DNA of 64,000 bases from Cognatundibacterium luofuense (GTDB lineage Bacteria > Pseudomonadota > Gammaproteobacteria > Burkholderiales > Burkholderiaceae_D), in the NCBI RefSeq assembly GCF_018139685.1, contig NZ_JAGSPN010000016.1, positions 46,796 through 110,795 on the forward strand. The letters run 5' to 3'. Under the pieces are notes generated by a model. That model saw only the letters and a list, made by a program, of their open reading frames with translations, did not search any database and was not told where the DNA came from. This document shows, piece after piece, positions 51,326 through 61,466 of the stretch. The first letter of the stretch is position 1. Each line of letters begins with the position of its first letter. The translations under genes and the position numbers were made by a program.

Positions 51326-51646
51326 TACCGGAACCAAAGGCAAATCTGCATGCGCAGGTTTGCCACAATGCCCGATAAGAAACGGATAGCTGAGCAAAGC
51401 AAGCTAAGCTGGACTCGACTGGACTGGGCTAAGCCATCTGATCGGGATATCAAAGCAACAAACAAAAAAGCCACGGTTGTGGGAAACCGTGGCTTTTTAT
51501 TTGCCTGATGCGCAGCGCTGGCTGCGAAATTGACAGTTACTGTATCAACAGCCAGTGCATCAAACCGCAAGCAGTAGTGCAGATGTACTGCTGATCAGAC
51601 TTTGTCTGCGGTCGCCGGATCAACCGGCGTACGCGTACAGATCAGC
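51326..51646. other. Region between the MCP gene and the 114-residue protein gene
   Basis: About 320 bp with no gene. It contains GGACT-rich short repeats near 51395-51434 and a strong terminator (separate entry). Confidence 0.5.
51464..51501 (+). terminator. Terminator of the MCP gene (bidirectional)
   Basis: AAAAAAGCCACGGTT and AACCGTGGCTTTTT form a perfect stem with tracts on both sides, between convergent genes. Confidence 0.92.
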
Positions 51647-51991
51647 TTAGTGCGCTGCTGCCAGTTCTGTACTGGCTTTCACACGGGCGCGGATGGCGCT
51701 CAGTGCTTTGCTGGCATCCTGCATTGCTGTCACTTCCGGCAAGCCGCTCATCAGTTCGGAAATACGTGTTTTCAGTGCTTTTGCCTGTGTTGCCAGTTTG
51801 AAATGCGCTGCACGCTGTGTTTGCACGATGCCCCAGCGGACTACCGGTGCTTTGCCGGATGCATCCAGCAGTGCGCGGTCACGCATCCATTTTTCAAATT
51901 CACGGGTACCGAGTTCGGTTTCGATCCAGATCAGGTGATCAGAAGTCAGCTTTTTGTTTTCCGCTGCACGAACCAGAATTTCGTAAATCAT
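51647..51991 (-). CDS. Unrecognised small helical protein
   Basis: 114 residues starting at 51991, with GAGGAG well placed upstream. I do not recognise the family. The sequence is mostly helical: MIYEILVRAAENKKLT, then ELGTREFEKWMRDRALLD, and an Ala-rich amphipathic C-terminal half (AHFKLATQAKALKTRISELM). No membrane segments, signal or Cys; predicted cytoplasmic. It stands alone between convergent and co-directional neighbours. The good RBS and codon use support a real gene. Confidence 0.65.
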   Translation of the reverse strand: MIYEILVRAAENKKLTSDHLIWIETELGTREFEKWMRDRALLDASGKAPVVRWGIVQTQRAAHFKLATQAKALKTRISELMSGLPEVTAMQDASKALSAIRARVKASTELAAAH

Positions 51992-52140
51992 GTCAGACTC
52001 CTCAGGTTGCGGCCTGTTTTTCCCACTTGAAAACATGGCCTGTTACAACCCGTAACGAGGAGCCCCGGAAGCCGGTTGACACGAAACGATACAAAACACA
52101 AAAAATTTGTCATTTTTCTGCACGGGACAGAAAACTGACC

Positions 52141-53127
52141 TCAGTTCAGGCGGGATGACTCCAGAATTGCACTCAGCTTACCGAATCGGGCACTGACTTC
52201 ATCAAAGCGTTTTTGCTTTTCCTGCGGACTCAGCTTGGTGTCATTCATATTGGTGCGCAGAATACTGAACAAGGTCAGATCGGCAATCGGCTTCAGCTGA
52301 GCGTCATTCGAGCGCTGAAATCCGGACAGATTCAGGATTTTTTTCAGCGTGTCTTTCTGCGCTGCTGCATTTTTGCCTTTACCGTAGTTCGTAAAGAAAT
52401 CTTCCAGCTTGTTTTTTGTACCCTGCGGTAAGTCTTTACGATACAACAACGGATCATTCGGGATTTGCGGAGAAGTCCAGATCACGCGGATACGGTTGAA
52501 GTCTGCCGGCGCTTCTTTTTTCAGCATATCCAGACTCTCGGTATTGTAAGTGGCTACATCGACCGTCTTGCTTAACACCGCTTTCAGGTTACTGGCGTGA
52601 TCACCCTGAATCACTTTTTTGAACAGCTTTGCCGGTTCGACTTTGTTCTTGGAGAACAAATAGTATTCCGGCACCAGATAACCCGAAGTCGAGCCACTAT
52701 CACCATACGCAAACTGGTACACACCAGGCTCTTTGAACATCTGGTCGGTGGATTTCAGTGCTGAACCGGTCTGCGTAATCAGTACCGACTGATAACCTTT
52801 GGAACCATCCGCTTTCACCATGCGTGCAAACACGGTCGCTTTTCCGGATTCCACCGCATCCAGCGCGACTTTATTGCTGAGCCAGGCCATTTGTATGGTG
52901 TTGGCTTTCAGGCCATCGACGATCTCTGCATAGTTAGGCGAAATCACGACCTGTACTTCCTGTCCGGTCGCCTTGCTCAGATCATCAATCAGCGGCTGCC
53001 AGCGTTTGCGCACATCTTCTTTTTCGGTGACAGCAATCAGTCCTACCGTTAATTTATCAGCAGCCACAGCCTGCTGCGCCAGTAACTGACCTGCCACCAT
53101 CATCGCGAACAATACTTTTTTCATCAT
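52141..53127 (-). CDS. PhnD-like periplasmic binding protein, paralogue 1
   Basis: Phosphate/phosphite/phosphonate-type binding protein, 328 residues. The start at 53127 (MMKKVLFAMM) has AGGAG and gives a signal peptide ending AQQAVAA. Body: LTVGLIAVTEKEDVRKRWQPLIDDLSKATG, VQVVISPNYAEIVDGLKANT, AWLSNKVALDAVESGKA and STSGYLVPEYYLFSKN, all PhnD-like. No ATPase or permease is nearby, so it may serve a transporter elsewhere or a sensor. It is 60-70% like the next gene by eye, a recent duplication. Confidence 0.88.
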   Translation of the reverse strand: MMKKVLFAMMVAGQLLAQQAVAADKLTVGLIAVTEKEDVRKRWQPLIDDLSKATGQEVQVVISPNYAEIVDGLKANTIQMAWLSNKVALDAVESGKATVFARMVKADGSKGYQSVLITQTGSALKSTDQMFKEPGVYQFAYGDSGSTSGYLVPEYYLFSKNKVEPAKLFKKVIQGDHASNLKAVLSKTVDVATYNTESLDMLKKEAPADFNRIRVIWTSPQIPNDPLLYRKDLPQGTKNKLEDFFTNYGKGKNAAAQKDTLKKILNLSGFQRSNDAQLKPIADLTLFSILRTNMNDTKLSPQEKQKRFDEVSARFGKLSAILESSRLN

Positions 53128-53292
53128 TTCTCCTGAATTGGGAAGGAACGAGCCCGGATAAGCAAGCGACGGCCATGATGCAAGTCTGGCGGCCATCACA
53201 ACAGGATATGCCCGTTTCCTCAAGAAACGGTATTTTCTCATCACATGAATTTCCAACCGGAAATTTTTTGTAACTTTTCCGCTGATACCAAT

Positions 53293-53321
53293 AAAAAACG
53301 GGAACCAGAGTTCCCGTTTTT
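53293..53321 (-). terminator. Terminator between the two PhnD-like genes
   Basis: AAAAACGGGAA and TTCCCGTTTTT form the stem, 26 bp after the stop of paralogue 2. It suggests the two genes are transcribed separately. Confidence 0.88.
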
Positions 53322-53346
53322 CAGCCTGCCTGTTGTCCGACACGAA

Positions 53347-54330
53347 TCAGTTCAGACGCGCGCTTTCCAGAATGGCGCTCAGTTTGCCGAAGCGCGCACT
53401 GAGTTCATCGAAGCGTTTTTGCTTTTGCTCCGGTGTCAGCTGCGTATCATTCAGGTTCTGGCGCAGCAGACTGAACAGCGTCAGATCAGCGATCGGCTTT
53501 AACTGCGCGTCATTCGAGCGTGCGAAGCCGGACAGATTCTGAATCGCACGCAGGGTTTCTTTCTGGCTGGCATTCGCCCGTTTGCCGTAATTCGCAAAAA
53601 AGTCTTCCAGCTTATTTTTCAGTGCCGGCGACAAATCTTTCCGGTACAGCAAAGGATCATTCGGAATCAGCGGCGATGTCCAGATCACGCGCAGTTTTTT
53701 GAAATCAGCCGGTGCTTCGGTTTTCAGCAAATCCAACCCTTCGCTGTTATACGTAGCGACATCCACCTCAGAATGCAGTACGGCTTTCAGATTATCTTTA
53801 TGGCTGCCGCTGCGCACCTGACGGAACAGTCTGGCCGGTTCGACTTTGTTTTTTGAAAACAGATAATACGTCGGCACCAGATGGCCGGATGTGGAATTCG
53901 GTTCGCCGTCAGCAAAACGGAAAACACCCGGCTGGGCGAATAACTGATCCGTGTTCTGCAACTGACCAGACGCCTGCGTGATCAGCACCGAGTTATAACC
54001 CTTGCTGCCATCCAGACGGATCATTTTGGCAAACACGCTGGCTTTACCGCTCTCAACGGCTTCCAGCGCGACTTTATTACTGAGCCAGGCCACCTGAACG
54101 GTGTTATTTTTGAGGCCGTTCACCACATCATCATAGCGACCGGAAACCACGACCTGTACATCCACGCCTGTCGCTTTACTTAAATCATCGAGCAAAGGTT
54201 GCCAGCGACGGCGGGTATCTTCCGCATCGGTCGGGGCAATCAGGCCAAATACCAGTTTCTCTGCTGCAGGTGCAGCAACAGACCACGCCTGCAACAACAG
54301 GCAACTTACTAACATTACGATTTTCTTCAT
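53347..54330 (-). CDS. PhnD-like periplasmic binding protein, paralogue 2
   Basis: Sister of the preceding protein, 327 residues, start at 54330 (MKKIVMLVSCLLLQ) after GGCGGAAAT. Signal peptide ends VAAPAAE. The same PhnD phrases are present with changes: LVFGLIAPTDAEDTRRRWQPLLDDLSKATG, VQVVVSGRYDDVVNGLKNNT. The best-conserved part is the C-terminal third (IWTSPLIPNDPLLYRKDL; KRFDELSARFGKLSAILES). Divergence in the likely pocket hints at different ligands. Confidence 0.88.
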   Translation of the reverse strand: MKKIVMLVSCLLLQAWSVAAPAAEKLVFGLIAPTDAEDTRRRWQPLLDDLSKATGVDVQVVVSGRYDDVVNGLKNNTVQVAWLSNKVALEAVESGKASVFAKMIRLDGSKGYNSVLITQASGQLQNTDQLFAQPGVFRFADGEPNSTSGHLVPTYYLFSKNKVEPARLFRQVRSGSHKDNLKAVLHSEVDVATYNSEGLDLLKTEAPADFKKLRVIWTSPLIPNDPLLYRKDLSPALKNKLEDFFANYGKRANASQKETLRAIQNLSGFARSNDAQLKPIADLTLFSLLRQNLNDTQLTPEQKQKRFDELSARFGKLSAILESARLN

Positions 54331-54831
54331 TATTTCCGCCGGTTCAGCTACGGTCTTCCCAGGCATCCCGATGGCGGATAGCTGTCGATTTGCCTGAAAT
54401 TTCCAAAAAAACGGGAGAATACTGCACATCCCGCACTGCAACAGTGACATTTCGATGACATAAAAGTTCACCAGACCACTGCAGACCAGTCAGAAAAAAT
54501 AAGATTTCCGGCACGGACAATACGCCGTCAGTTCAGCAGCACCCTTGCTGCCGCCAGCATGAAAGCAAAGCCAGGCCGCAGCATTGCCTGCACTACCCGT
54601 CCAACCCGCAAGGAAGAACATCTTCAGGCTGACAATCATGCAGATATCGTCATCTGTGTTTTCCGGAGGCCCGGACTTTCTGCCGACGACCGCCGTATCG
54701 CTGTGCTGAACTCCGCATTTGGGGCATTCTCAGGTGTTTTCAGGCAGTTCCGGGCGACAGCGGCGAAGTCCCGCCTTCAGCCTGCAATGGGACGCTTGCC
54801 GGTGGGCGAATCAAGGAATGAATGGCCAAAT
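54331..54831. other. Gene-free region between the binding protein and ssb
   Basis: About 500 bp without a credible gene. It includes a diverged relative of the repeat element found at 41606 and 41876 (here 54647-54721). Confidence 0.5.
54647..54721. repeat. Diverged third copy of the intergenic repeat (tentative)
   Basis: TCGTC, nine bases, TCCGGAG, then a stretch of similar length ending TCCGCATTTG, in the same order and spacing as copies A and B. Similarity in the middle is low; the call is tentative. Confidence 0.4.
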
Positions 54832-54866
54832 AAAAAAGCACCGGAACTTTACAGTTGCGGTGCTTC
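54832..54866 (-). terminator. Terminator of ssb
   Basis: AAGCACCG and CGGTGCTT form the stem; T6 on the minus strand follows. It is about 41 bp after the ssb stop. Confidence 0.85.
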
Positions 54867-54906
54867 TGCGATTGCTCCGGCCAGAGAGCCGGATGCTGTA
54901 CCGTGA

Positions 54907-55404
54907 TCAGAACGGGATGTCGTCGTCCATATCGGAGAAGTTCGGAGCCGGACGCTGTGCCGGTGCCTGACGTGCCGGCGCAGACTGTTGCTGCGGACGG
55001 GATGCCATGGCTGGTGGCGGTGCACCGTAGCCGTCATCCATTCCCATACCGCCGCCCATGCCGCCGCTCTGACGCGAACCCAGCATTTGCATGCTGTCAG
55101 CACGGATATCGGTTGCGTATTTTTCCACGCCGTCTTTATCCATGTATTTACGGGTACGCAGCGAACCTTCTACGTACACTTGCGAACCTTTCTTCAGGTA
55201 CTGACCGGCGATTTCTGCCAGTTTGCCGAAGAAAGTGATGCGGTGCCATTCAGTCTGCTCTTTCTTTTCACCGGAAACTTTGTCTTTCCAGGTGTCGGTG
55301 GTTGCTACCGTAATGCTGGTCATGGCATCACCACTTGGCATATAACGGGTTTCCGGATCGCGGCCCAGATTGCCGACGATGATGACTTTATTCACAGATG
55401 CCAT
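54907..55404 (-). CDS. ssb: Single-stranded DNA-binding protein
   Basis: SSB, 165 residues. OB-fold N-terminal domain ([21 protein letters not shown] ... [28 protein letters not shown]), a Gly/Pro/Gln-rich linker, and the acidic protein-binding tip MDDDIPF. It protects ssDNA and recruits repair and replication proteins. It lies 48 bp after the MFS gene and across from uvrA, a common arrangement. Confidence 0.97.
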   Translation of the reverse strand: MASVNKVIIVGNLGRDPETRYMPSGDAMTSITVATTDTWKDKVSGEKKEQTEWHRITFFGKLAEIAGQYLKKGSQVYVEGSLRTRKYMDKDGVEKYATDIRADSMQMLGSRQSGGMGGGMGMDDGYGAPPPAMASRPQQQSAPARQAPAQRPAPNFSDMDDDIPF

Positions 55405-55452
55405 GTATTTCTCCTGTCTGTCTTGCTTACTTACTCTGTTTTGATTTCCGGC

Positions 55453-56688
55453 TTATGCCTGCGCAGCCGCTTTGCTGCGACGGGCGATCTCCGGCATGCT
55501 GGCAGCGATTATAAGCCAGATGAGTGTCAGTCCGGCACATAAAGCGAACACAGCCTGACTGTTGACGTATTGCGTCAGCAGACCGCCGGATGCTGCACCG
55601 GCTGCGATACCGAGCGCCTGCATGGTGTTGTACACACCGAGCGCCGCGCCTTTGGCTGCCGGTGGCGCAAGGCGCGACACCAGTGAAGGCTGGCTGGCTT
55701 CCAGTGTGTTAAACGCGATAAAAAATACAAACAGGAAGGTGATCAGCAGCAACCCATGTTGCATACCGAGCCAGAATCCGATTTGCGACACCAGCAGCAA
55801 GGCAATCGCGCCCAGAAACACCGGTTTCATCTTGCCGTATTTTTCACCGACAAAAATCGCAGGCAGCATCGCCACAAACGACACCAGCATGACCGGCAGA
55901 TAAATTTTCCAGTGACTCGCCACCGGAATATCCGCCACGTGTACCAGTGCAGCAGGCAGAACAACGAACATCGCCATTTGGGCGAAATGCAGGACGAACA
56001 CGCCGGCATTCAGGCGCATCAGTTCCGGCAGCATCAGTACGGTACGGAACGGAACGCGCTCACTTTTGACCGCTTCCACGTCCGGCACGATCCACTTCAC
56101 CAGCGCCATTGCACCGATACCAAGTACCGCTGTCAGACCAAACATCGCCGCCATGCCCATGCCCTGATACATGACCGGCGATAACACCATCGCCAGTGCA
56201 AACGTCAGGCCGATAGAGCCGCCTATCATCGCCATCGCTTTGGTGCGGTGCTGCTCACGGGTGGAATCTGCCACCAGGGCGGTAATTGCTGCCGAAATCG
56301 CGCCCAGCCCCTGAATACCGCGACCGATCATGATCCACAGCAGGCTGTGTGCAAACGCGCAGATCAGCGCACCGGCAACGAACAAGGCGAGACCAATCAG
56401 TATCACCGGTTTGCGACCGAAGCGATCGGATGCCATACCGAACGGAATCTGAAAAAATGCCTGCACCAGACTGAACATGCCGAGCGCCAGTCCGACCATC
56501 ACCGCATTGTCGCCGCCCTCCAGTCCGCGTGCATACAGGGCAAATACCGGCGACAGCATGAACAAGCCCAGCATGCGCAATGCAAATACCGAGGCCAGCG
56601 CCGAGCTGGCACGTACTTCCTGACGCGTCATGCCGGCCGCTGCGGCGACCGGATCAGGCGTATCTTTCAGGTTAGTTGCAAAACTCAT
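55453..56688 (-). CDS. MFS transporter
   Basis: Major facilitator, 411 residues with 12 predicted helices. The loop 2-3 motif [16 protein letters not shown] and the motif in helix 5 ([16 protein letters not shown]) are those of drug/proton antiporter-like MFS. The substrate is unknown. It is divergent from uvrA; the uvrA - MFS - ssb order is widespread in Betaproteobacteria. Confidence 0.92.
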   Translation of the reverse strand: MSFATNLKDTPDPVAAAAGMTRQEVRASSALASVFALRMLGLFMLSPVFALYARGLEGGDNAVMVGLALGMFSLVQAFFQIPFGMASDRFGRKPVILIGLALFVAGALICAFAHSLLWIMIGRGIQGLGAISAAITALVADSTREQHRTKAMAMIGGSIGLTFALAMVLSPVMYQGMGMAAMFGLTAVLGIGAMALVKWIVPDVEAVKSERVPFRTVLMLPELMRLNAGVFVLHFAQMAMFVVLPAALVHVADIPVASHWKIYLPVMLVSFVAMLPAIFVGEKYGKMKPVFLGAIALLLVSQIGFWLGMQHGLLLITFLFVFFIAFNTLEASQPSLVSRLAPPAAKGAALGVYNTMQALGIAAGAASGGLLTQYVNSQAVFALCAGLTLIWLIIAASMPEIARRSKAAAQA

Positions 56689-56807
56689 AATGCTTATCCT
56701 GATCTGTACGCCTGTGCATGCGATTTGCAGCGCCGGAGTACAGCTGTAACGAAAACCCGTTATAGTAGCAGGTTGCTTGTCTGTGCAAAAAATTTCCGTG
56801 AGCCACT

Positions 56808-59759
56808 ATGACTAAACGCATTAAAGCCGCCGCCAGCGCTGCGCCTGCCGAACTCGAATTCACCGCCGATGACTTGCCGCTGATGCAAAAACGCGAGCTG
56901 ATCCGGGTACGTGGTGCCAGAACCCATAACCTGAAAAATATCAGTCTGGATATCCCGCGCAATAAGCTGGTGGTGATTACCGGCCTGTCCGGCTCGGGTA
57001 AATCCTCACTCGCGTTTGATACGCTGTATGCGGAAGGCCAGCGCCGTTACGTGGAATCGCTGTCCGCCTATGCGCGTCAGTTCCTGCAACTGATGGAAAA
57101 GCCGGATGTGGATCTGATCGAAGGTTTGTCTCCGGCGATTTCGATTGAACAGAAAGCCACATCGCACAACCCGCGCTCTACCGTCGGCACGGTCACGGAA
57201 ATCCATGATTACCTGCGCTTGCTGTACGCCCGCGTTGGCACACCTTACTGCCCTGACCATCCGGAAAATCCGCTGGCAGCACAATCGGTCTCGCAAATGG
57301 TGGACACCGTGCTGGCCATGCCGGAAGAAACCAAGCTGATGATTCTGGCGCCGGTGGTCGCGAACCGCAAAGGTGAACATCTGGATTTGTTTGAGCAAAT
57401 GCAGGCACAGGGTTTTGTACGCTTCCGCATTCAGAGCGGCACACATGAGGCACGCATCTATGAAGCCGATGATTTGCCGAAACTGAAGAAAACCGAAAAA
57501 CACACGATTGATGTGGTGATTGACCGCGTCAAAGTCCGTGCGGATATTAAACAGCGTTTGGCTGAATCGTTTGAAACCTGCCTGCGTATCGCGGATGGCC
57601 GCTCGATCGTCCTGAATATGGACAGTGGCCACGAGCAATTATTCTCGAACAAATTTGCCTGCCCGGTCTGCGGCTATGCACTGCAGGAACTGGAACCGCG
57701 CCTGTTCTCGTTTAACAACCCGATGGGCGCTTGTCAGGAATGTGACGGCCTCGGGCATATCGAATTCTTCGATCCGAAACGGATTGTTGCCTTCCCTAAT
57801 CTTTCACTGGCCAGCGGCGCAATCAAGGGCTGGGACCGTCGGAATCAGTTTTACTTCCAGATGCTGACGGCGATTGCCGCTTTCTATGAATTTGATCTGG
57901 ATACGCCGTTTGAAGAATTACCGGAACAGGCAAAACAAGTGATTCTGTACGGTTCCGGCCGTCAGCAGATTCCGTTCACCTATCTGAATGAGCGCGGCAA
58001 AGCGGTCGTTAAAGAACACAGCTTTGAAGGTGTCGTAAATAATCTGCAGCGCCGCTACCGCGAAACCGATTCGATGGCTGTACGTGAAGAGCTGGCGAAG
58101 TTCATCAATGAAAAACAATGTCCGTCCTGCCACGGCGCACGTCTGCGTACCGAAGCGCGCTATGTGCGCGTCGGCAATGGTGCACAGGAAAAAGCTATTT
58201 ACGAAGTCAGCGGTATGCCACTGCGCGACACTCTGCGTTTTTTCCGCGAGCTGACTTTGCAAGGCAGTAAAGCAGAGATCGCAGACCGCATCATTAAAGA
58301 AATCACGTCGCGCCTGACTTTCCTGAACAATGTCGGTCTGGATTATCTGTCACTGGAACGCAGCGCCGACACACTGTCCGGCGGCGAAGCCCAGCGTATC
58401 CGTCTGGCATCGCAGATCGGTTCCGGCCTGACCGGCGTCATGTATGTGCTGGATGAACCATCGATTGGTTTGCATCAGCGCGATAACGACCGATTGATTG
58501 ATACGCTCAAGCATTTGCGCGACATCGGCAACAGCGTGCTGGTCGTGGAGCATGATGAAGATGCAATCCGCGCCGCCGACTTTATCGTTGACATGGGGAT
58601 CGGTGCCGGTGTGCACGGCGGTAATGTGATTACCCACGGCGATCTGGACGCGATCACCGGCAATAAAGAATCGCTGACAGCACGTTATCTGACCGGCGAA
58701 CTGGAAATTTCCGTTCCGGCACAACGCACCGTCAACAATCCTGAAAAACAACTGACGATACAGGGCGCAACTGGCAACAACCTGAAAAAAGTCGATATGG
58801 CTTTACCGGTTGGTTTGCTGACTTGCGTGACCGGTGTTTCCGGTTCCGGCAAATCCACACTGGTCAACGATACGCTGTTCCATGTTGCGGCCCGTCATTT
58901 ATACGGTTCGCAGACTGAACCTGCACCGTTTGAACATGTCAGCGGTCTGGAACATTTCGATAAAGTGATTTCTGTCGATCAGGCACCAATAGGCCGTACG
59001 CCGCGCTCAAATCCGGCGACCTATACCGGTTTATTCACACCGATCCGCGACTTATTTTCCGAAGTACCAACCGCCAAAGAACGCGGTTACAGCGCAGGCC
59101 GCTTCTCGTTTAACGTGAAAGGCGGCCGCTGCGAATCATGTCAGGGCGACGGCGTGATCAAAGTCGAAATGCACTTCCTGCCGGATGTGTATGTGCCTTG
59201 CGACGTCTGCCACGGCAAACGCTATAACCGCGAAACGCTGGAAGTACAGTACAAAGGAAAAAACATCCACGAAGTACTGGAAATGACCGTGGAAGATGCG
59301 CACGAATTTTTCAGTGCGGTGCCGGTGATCCGCCGCAAACTGCAAACGCTGCTGGATGTCGGCCTCGGTTATATCCGCCTCGGACAAAGCGCTACCACGC
59401 TTTCGGGCGGTGAAGCACAGCGTGTCAAACTGGCGCTGGAACTCTCAAAACGCGATACCGGTCGCACGCTGTATATTCTGGATGAACCGACTACAGGTCT
59501 TCATTTCCACGATATCGCGTTACTGCTGCAAGTGATTCACCGTCTGCGCGATCACGGCAATACGCTGGTCGTGATTGAACATAATCTGGATGTGATCAAA
59601 ACCGCCGACTGGCTGATTGATCTGGGGCCGGAAGGCGGTGCCGGTGGTGGCCGTATTGTGGCAACCGGTACACCGGAACAAGTCGCTGTGAATCCTGAAA
59701 GCGTGACCGGTAAATACCTGCAGCCATTGTTATCAAAATCCGGCAAGTCCGCCGCTTAA
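56808..59759 (+). CDS. uvrA: Excinuclease ABC subunit A (UvrA)
   Basis: UvrA, 983 residues. Two ABC ATPase halves: Walker [21 protein letters not shown] near 65 and [15 protein letters not shown] near 685; signatures [16 protein letters not shown] and [15 protein letters not shown]. Zinc-finger Cys sets are in [19 protein letters not shown] and [22 protein letters not shown]. It has about 25 extra N-terminal residues relative to E. coli. It finds DNA damage with UvrB. I saw no clear LexA box in the short intergenic region. Confidence 0.98.
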   Translation: MTKRIKAAASAAPAELEFTADDLPLMQKRELIRVRGARTHNLKNISLDIPRNKLVVITGLSGSGKSSLAFDTLYAEGQRRYVESLSAYARQFLQLMEKPDVDLIEGLSPAISIEQKATSHNPRSTVGTVTEIHDYLRLLYARVGTPYCPDHPENPLAAQSVSQMVDTVLAMPEETKLMILAPVVANRKGEHLDLFEQMQAQGFVRFRIQSGTHEARIYEADDLPKLKKTEKHTIDVVIDRVKVRADIKQRLAESFETCLRIADGRSIVLNMDSGHEQLFSNKFACPVCGYALQELEPRLFSFNNPMGACQECDGLGHIEFFDPKRIVAFPNLSLASGAIKGWDRRNQFYFQMLTAIAAFYEFDLDTPFEELPEQAKQVILYGSGRQQIPFTYLNERGKAVVKEHSFEGVVNNLQRRYRETDSMAVREELAKFINEKQCPSCHGARLRTEARYVRVGNGAQEKAIYEVSGMPLRDTLRFFRELTLQGSKAEIADRIIKEITSRLTFLNNVGLDYLSLERSADTLSGGEAQRIRLASQIGSGLTGVMYVLDEPSIGLHQRDNDRLIDTLKHLRDIGNSVLVVEHDEDAIRAADFIVDMGIGAGVHGGNVITHGDLDAITGNKESLTARYLTGELEISVPAQRTVNNPEKQLTIQGATGNNLKKVDMALPVGLLTCVTGVSGSGKSTLVNDTLFHVAARHLYGSQTEPAPFEHVSGLEHFDKVISVDQAPIGRTPRSNPATYTGLFTPIRDLFSEVPTAKERGYSAGRFSFNVKGGRCESCQGDGVIKVEMHFLPDVYVPCDVCHGKRYNRETLEVQYKGKNIHEVLEMTVEDAHEFFSAVPVIRRKLQTLLDVGLGYIRLGQSATTLSGGEAQRVKLALELSKRDTGRTLYILDEPTTGLHFHDIALLLQVIHRLRDHGNTLVVIEHNLDVIKTADWLIDLGPEGGAGGGRIVATGTPEQVAVNPESVTGKYLQPLLSKSGKSAA

Positions 59760-59776
59760 GTTTTTTTTCAGAAGTT

Positions 59777-60355
59777 ATGTCTATACGTCTTATCGTGGGG
59801 CTGGGCAATCCCGGCCCTGAATATGAACAAACCCGCCACAATGCCGGTTTCTGGCTGGTGGATCAGTATCCGGTCAACCTCGCACCGGATAAGAACTTTA
59901 AAGCGCTGGTCGGCAAAACCCGCATTGCCGGTCAGGATGTGTGGCTGATGGAGCCGCAAACATTTATGAACCGCTCCGGCCAGTCAGTCGGTGCGATTTG
60001 CCGCTTCTACAAAATCACACCGGATCAGGTACTGGTGGTGCATGATGAACTGGATATGCTGCCCGGTGTCGCCAAACTGAAAAAAGGTGGTTCATCCGGT
60101 GGTCATAACGGTCTCAAAGATATTACTGCAGCGCTGGGAACACAGGATTACTGGCGCCTGCGTATCGGCATCGGCCATCCGCGCAGTCTGAATCTGAATC
60201 AGAATGTCGCGGATTTTGTACTGCACCGCCCGCGCCGCGAAGAACAAAGTCTGATCGAAGAATCGATTGCTGACAGCCTGCAGGCAATCCCGCTGATGGT
60301 GGAAGGCAAAACGGCTGAAGCCATGATGCAGTTACATTCACCGAAAAAAACCTGA
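59777..60355 (+). CDS. pth: Peptidyl-tRNA hydrolase
   Basis: Pth, 192 residues. Active-site phrases are [22 protein letters not shown] (catalytic His in RHNAG), [20 protein letters not shown] and [13 protein letters not shown]. It recycles peptidyl-tRNA dropped from ribosomes. It starts 17 bp after uvrA. Confidence 0.98.
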   Translation: MSIRLIVGLGNPGPEYEQTRHNAGFWLVDQYPVNLAPDKNFKALVGKTRIAGQDVWLMEPQTFMNRSGQSVGAICRFYKITPDQVLVVHDELDMLPGVAKLKKGGSSGGHNGLKDITAALGTQDYWRLRIGIGHPRSLNLNQNVADFVLHRPRREEQSLIEESIADSLQAIPLMVEGKTAEAMMQLHSPKKT

Positions 60356-60371
60356 CGAGGTTTTCCCTGCC

Positions 60372-61463
60372 ATGACCACATCATCCATCCGCATTTTTGC
60401 CGGCAGTCTGGCAAAGCAACGCATCGCTGAATACGGATTACAGGCTGCGGATGTGGCCGTCATTCCGGCAGCTGCAGGCGGCCCGAAAGGACTGATACTG
60501 CAAAAGCTGGATCAATGGTTATTTGGCAGCTGGTTACCGCAGGCACCGCGTGAGCGCACGCTGATCGGTGCTTCGATAGGTTCATGGCGCATGGCGGCTG
60601 CCGCCTGTGCTGATCCTGTCGCCGGTTTTCAGCGACTCGGCGATTTGTACTGCGGTCAGACCTATCCTGAGAATCCGGATACCGATTGTGTGACCCGCGA
60701 AATCAGTGGCATGCTGGATCAGCTGATCGGTGGTTATGAGCAGGAAATTCTGCGCAATCCGTCTTACCATCTGCATATTCTGACCAATCGCGGCCTGCGG
60801 CATTTGCAGTTCACAAACAGCCTGAACGCAGAAAAAACCGCATTTGCCCGTGCCGCACTGGCCAATCTGCGCGGACGCGACCATCTGGCGGCGCATCTGG
60901 AGCGCGTGGTATTCAGCGATCAGCGCGATACGCTGACGTGGCTGCAGACTGCATTTGATGCGTTCAGCACAGTGTTCACACCTTTACAGTCGGGCAATCT
61001 GCGGCAAGCCTTGCTGGCATCGGGAACTCTGCCGCTGATTATGAATAAAGTATCCGGCATTCCGGCTGCGCCGCAGGGCCAATACTGGGATGGCGGCATC
61101 ATTGATTACCATCTGGCCTTCCCTTATCACCGGCTCGGGCAGGATCAGCTGGTGCTGTATCCGCATTTTGCACCTTACCTCGTTCCGGGCTGGCTGGACA
61201 AAGCCTTACCATGGCGGCGCACGCATCGCGCACCGTTCCGCGACTGGATGCAGAATGTGATTCTGATTGCGCCATCGAATGATTTTTTACGCACCCTGCC
61301 ACGCGGCAAACTGCCGGACCGCAAAGACTTCAGTTATCACGGCCTGAACCACCAGCGTCGTATTCAGGACTGGAAAATTGCGATGTCTGAGGCAGAGCGC
61401 CTGCGTGATGATCTGATCCGGTTTATTGAGAAACCGGATCCGGCACAGATACACGCTCTGTAA
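60372..61463 (+). CDS. Patatin-like phospholipase
   Basis: Patatin-fold lipase, 363 residues. The oxyanion glycine loop is AAGGPKGL, the nucleophile Ser68 in GASIGSW (G-x-S-x-G), and the catalytic Asp in WDGGIIDYH (near 240). No signal peptide or membrane anchor, so probably cytosolic or peripheral. The family releases fatty acids from lipids; the substrate is unknown. It lies 16 bp after pth and ends three bases from the convergent phospho-lyase gene. Confidence 0.85.
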   Translation: MTTSSIRIFAGSLAKQRIAEYGLQAADVAVIPAAAGGPKGLILQKLDQWLFGSWLPQAPRERTLIGASIGSWRMAAAACADPVAGFQRLGDLYCGQTYPENPDTDCVTREISGMLDQLIGGYEQEILRNPSYHLHILTNRGLRHLQFTNSLNAEKTAFARAALANLRGRDHLAAHLERVVFSDQRDTLTWLQTAFDAFSTVFTPLQSGNLRQALLASGTLPLIMNKVSGIPAAPQGQYWDGGIIDYHLAFPYHRLGQDQLVLYPHFAPYLVPGWLDKALPWRRTHRAPFRDWMQNVILIAPSNDFLRTLPRGKLPDRKDFSYHGLNHQRRIQDWKIAMSEAERLRDDLIRFIEKPDPAQIHAL

Positions 61464-61466
61464 ATA

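Noticed and set aside
56689-56807. Search for a LexA/SOS box before uvrA
   Set aside because: CTGT and ACAG occur but never with CTGT-N8-ACAG spacing. A TATAGT at 56761 could be a -10, without a fitting -35.
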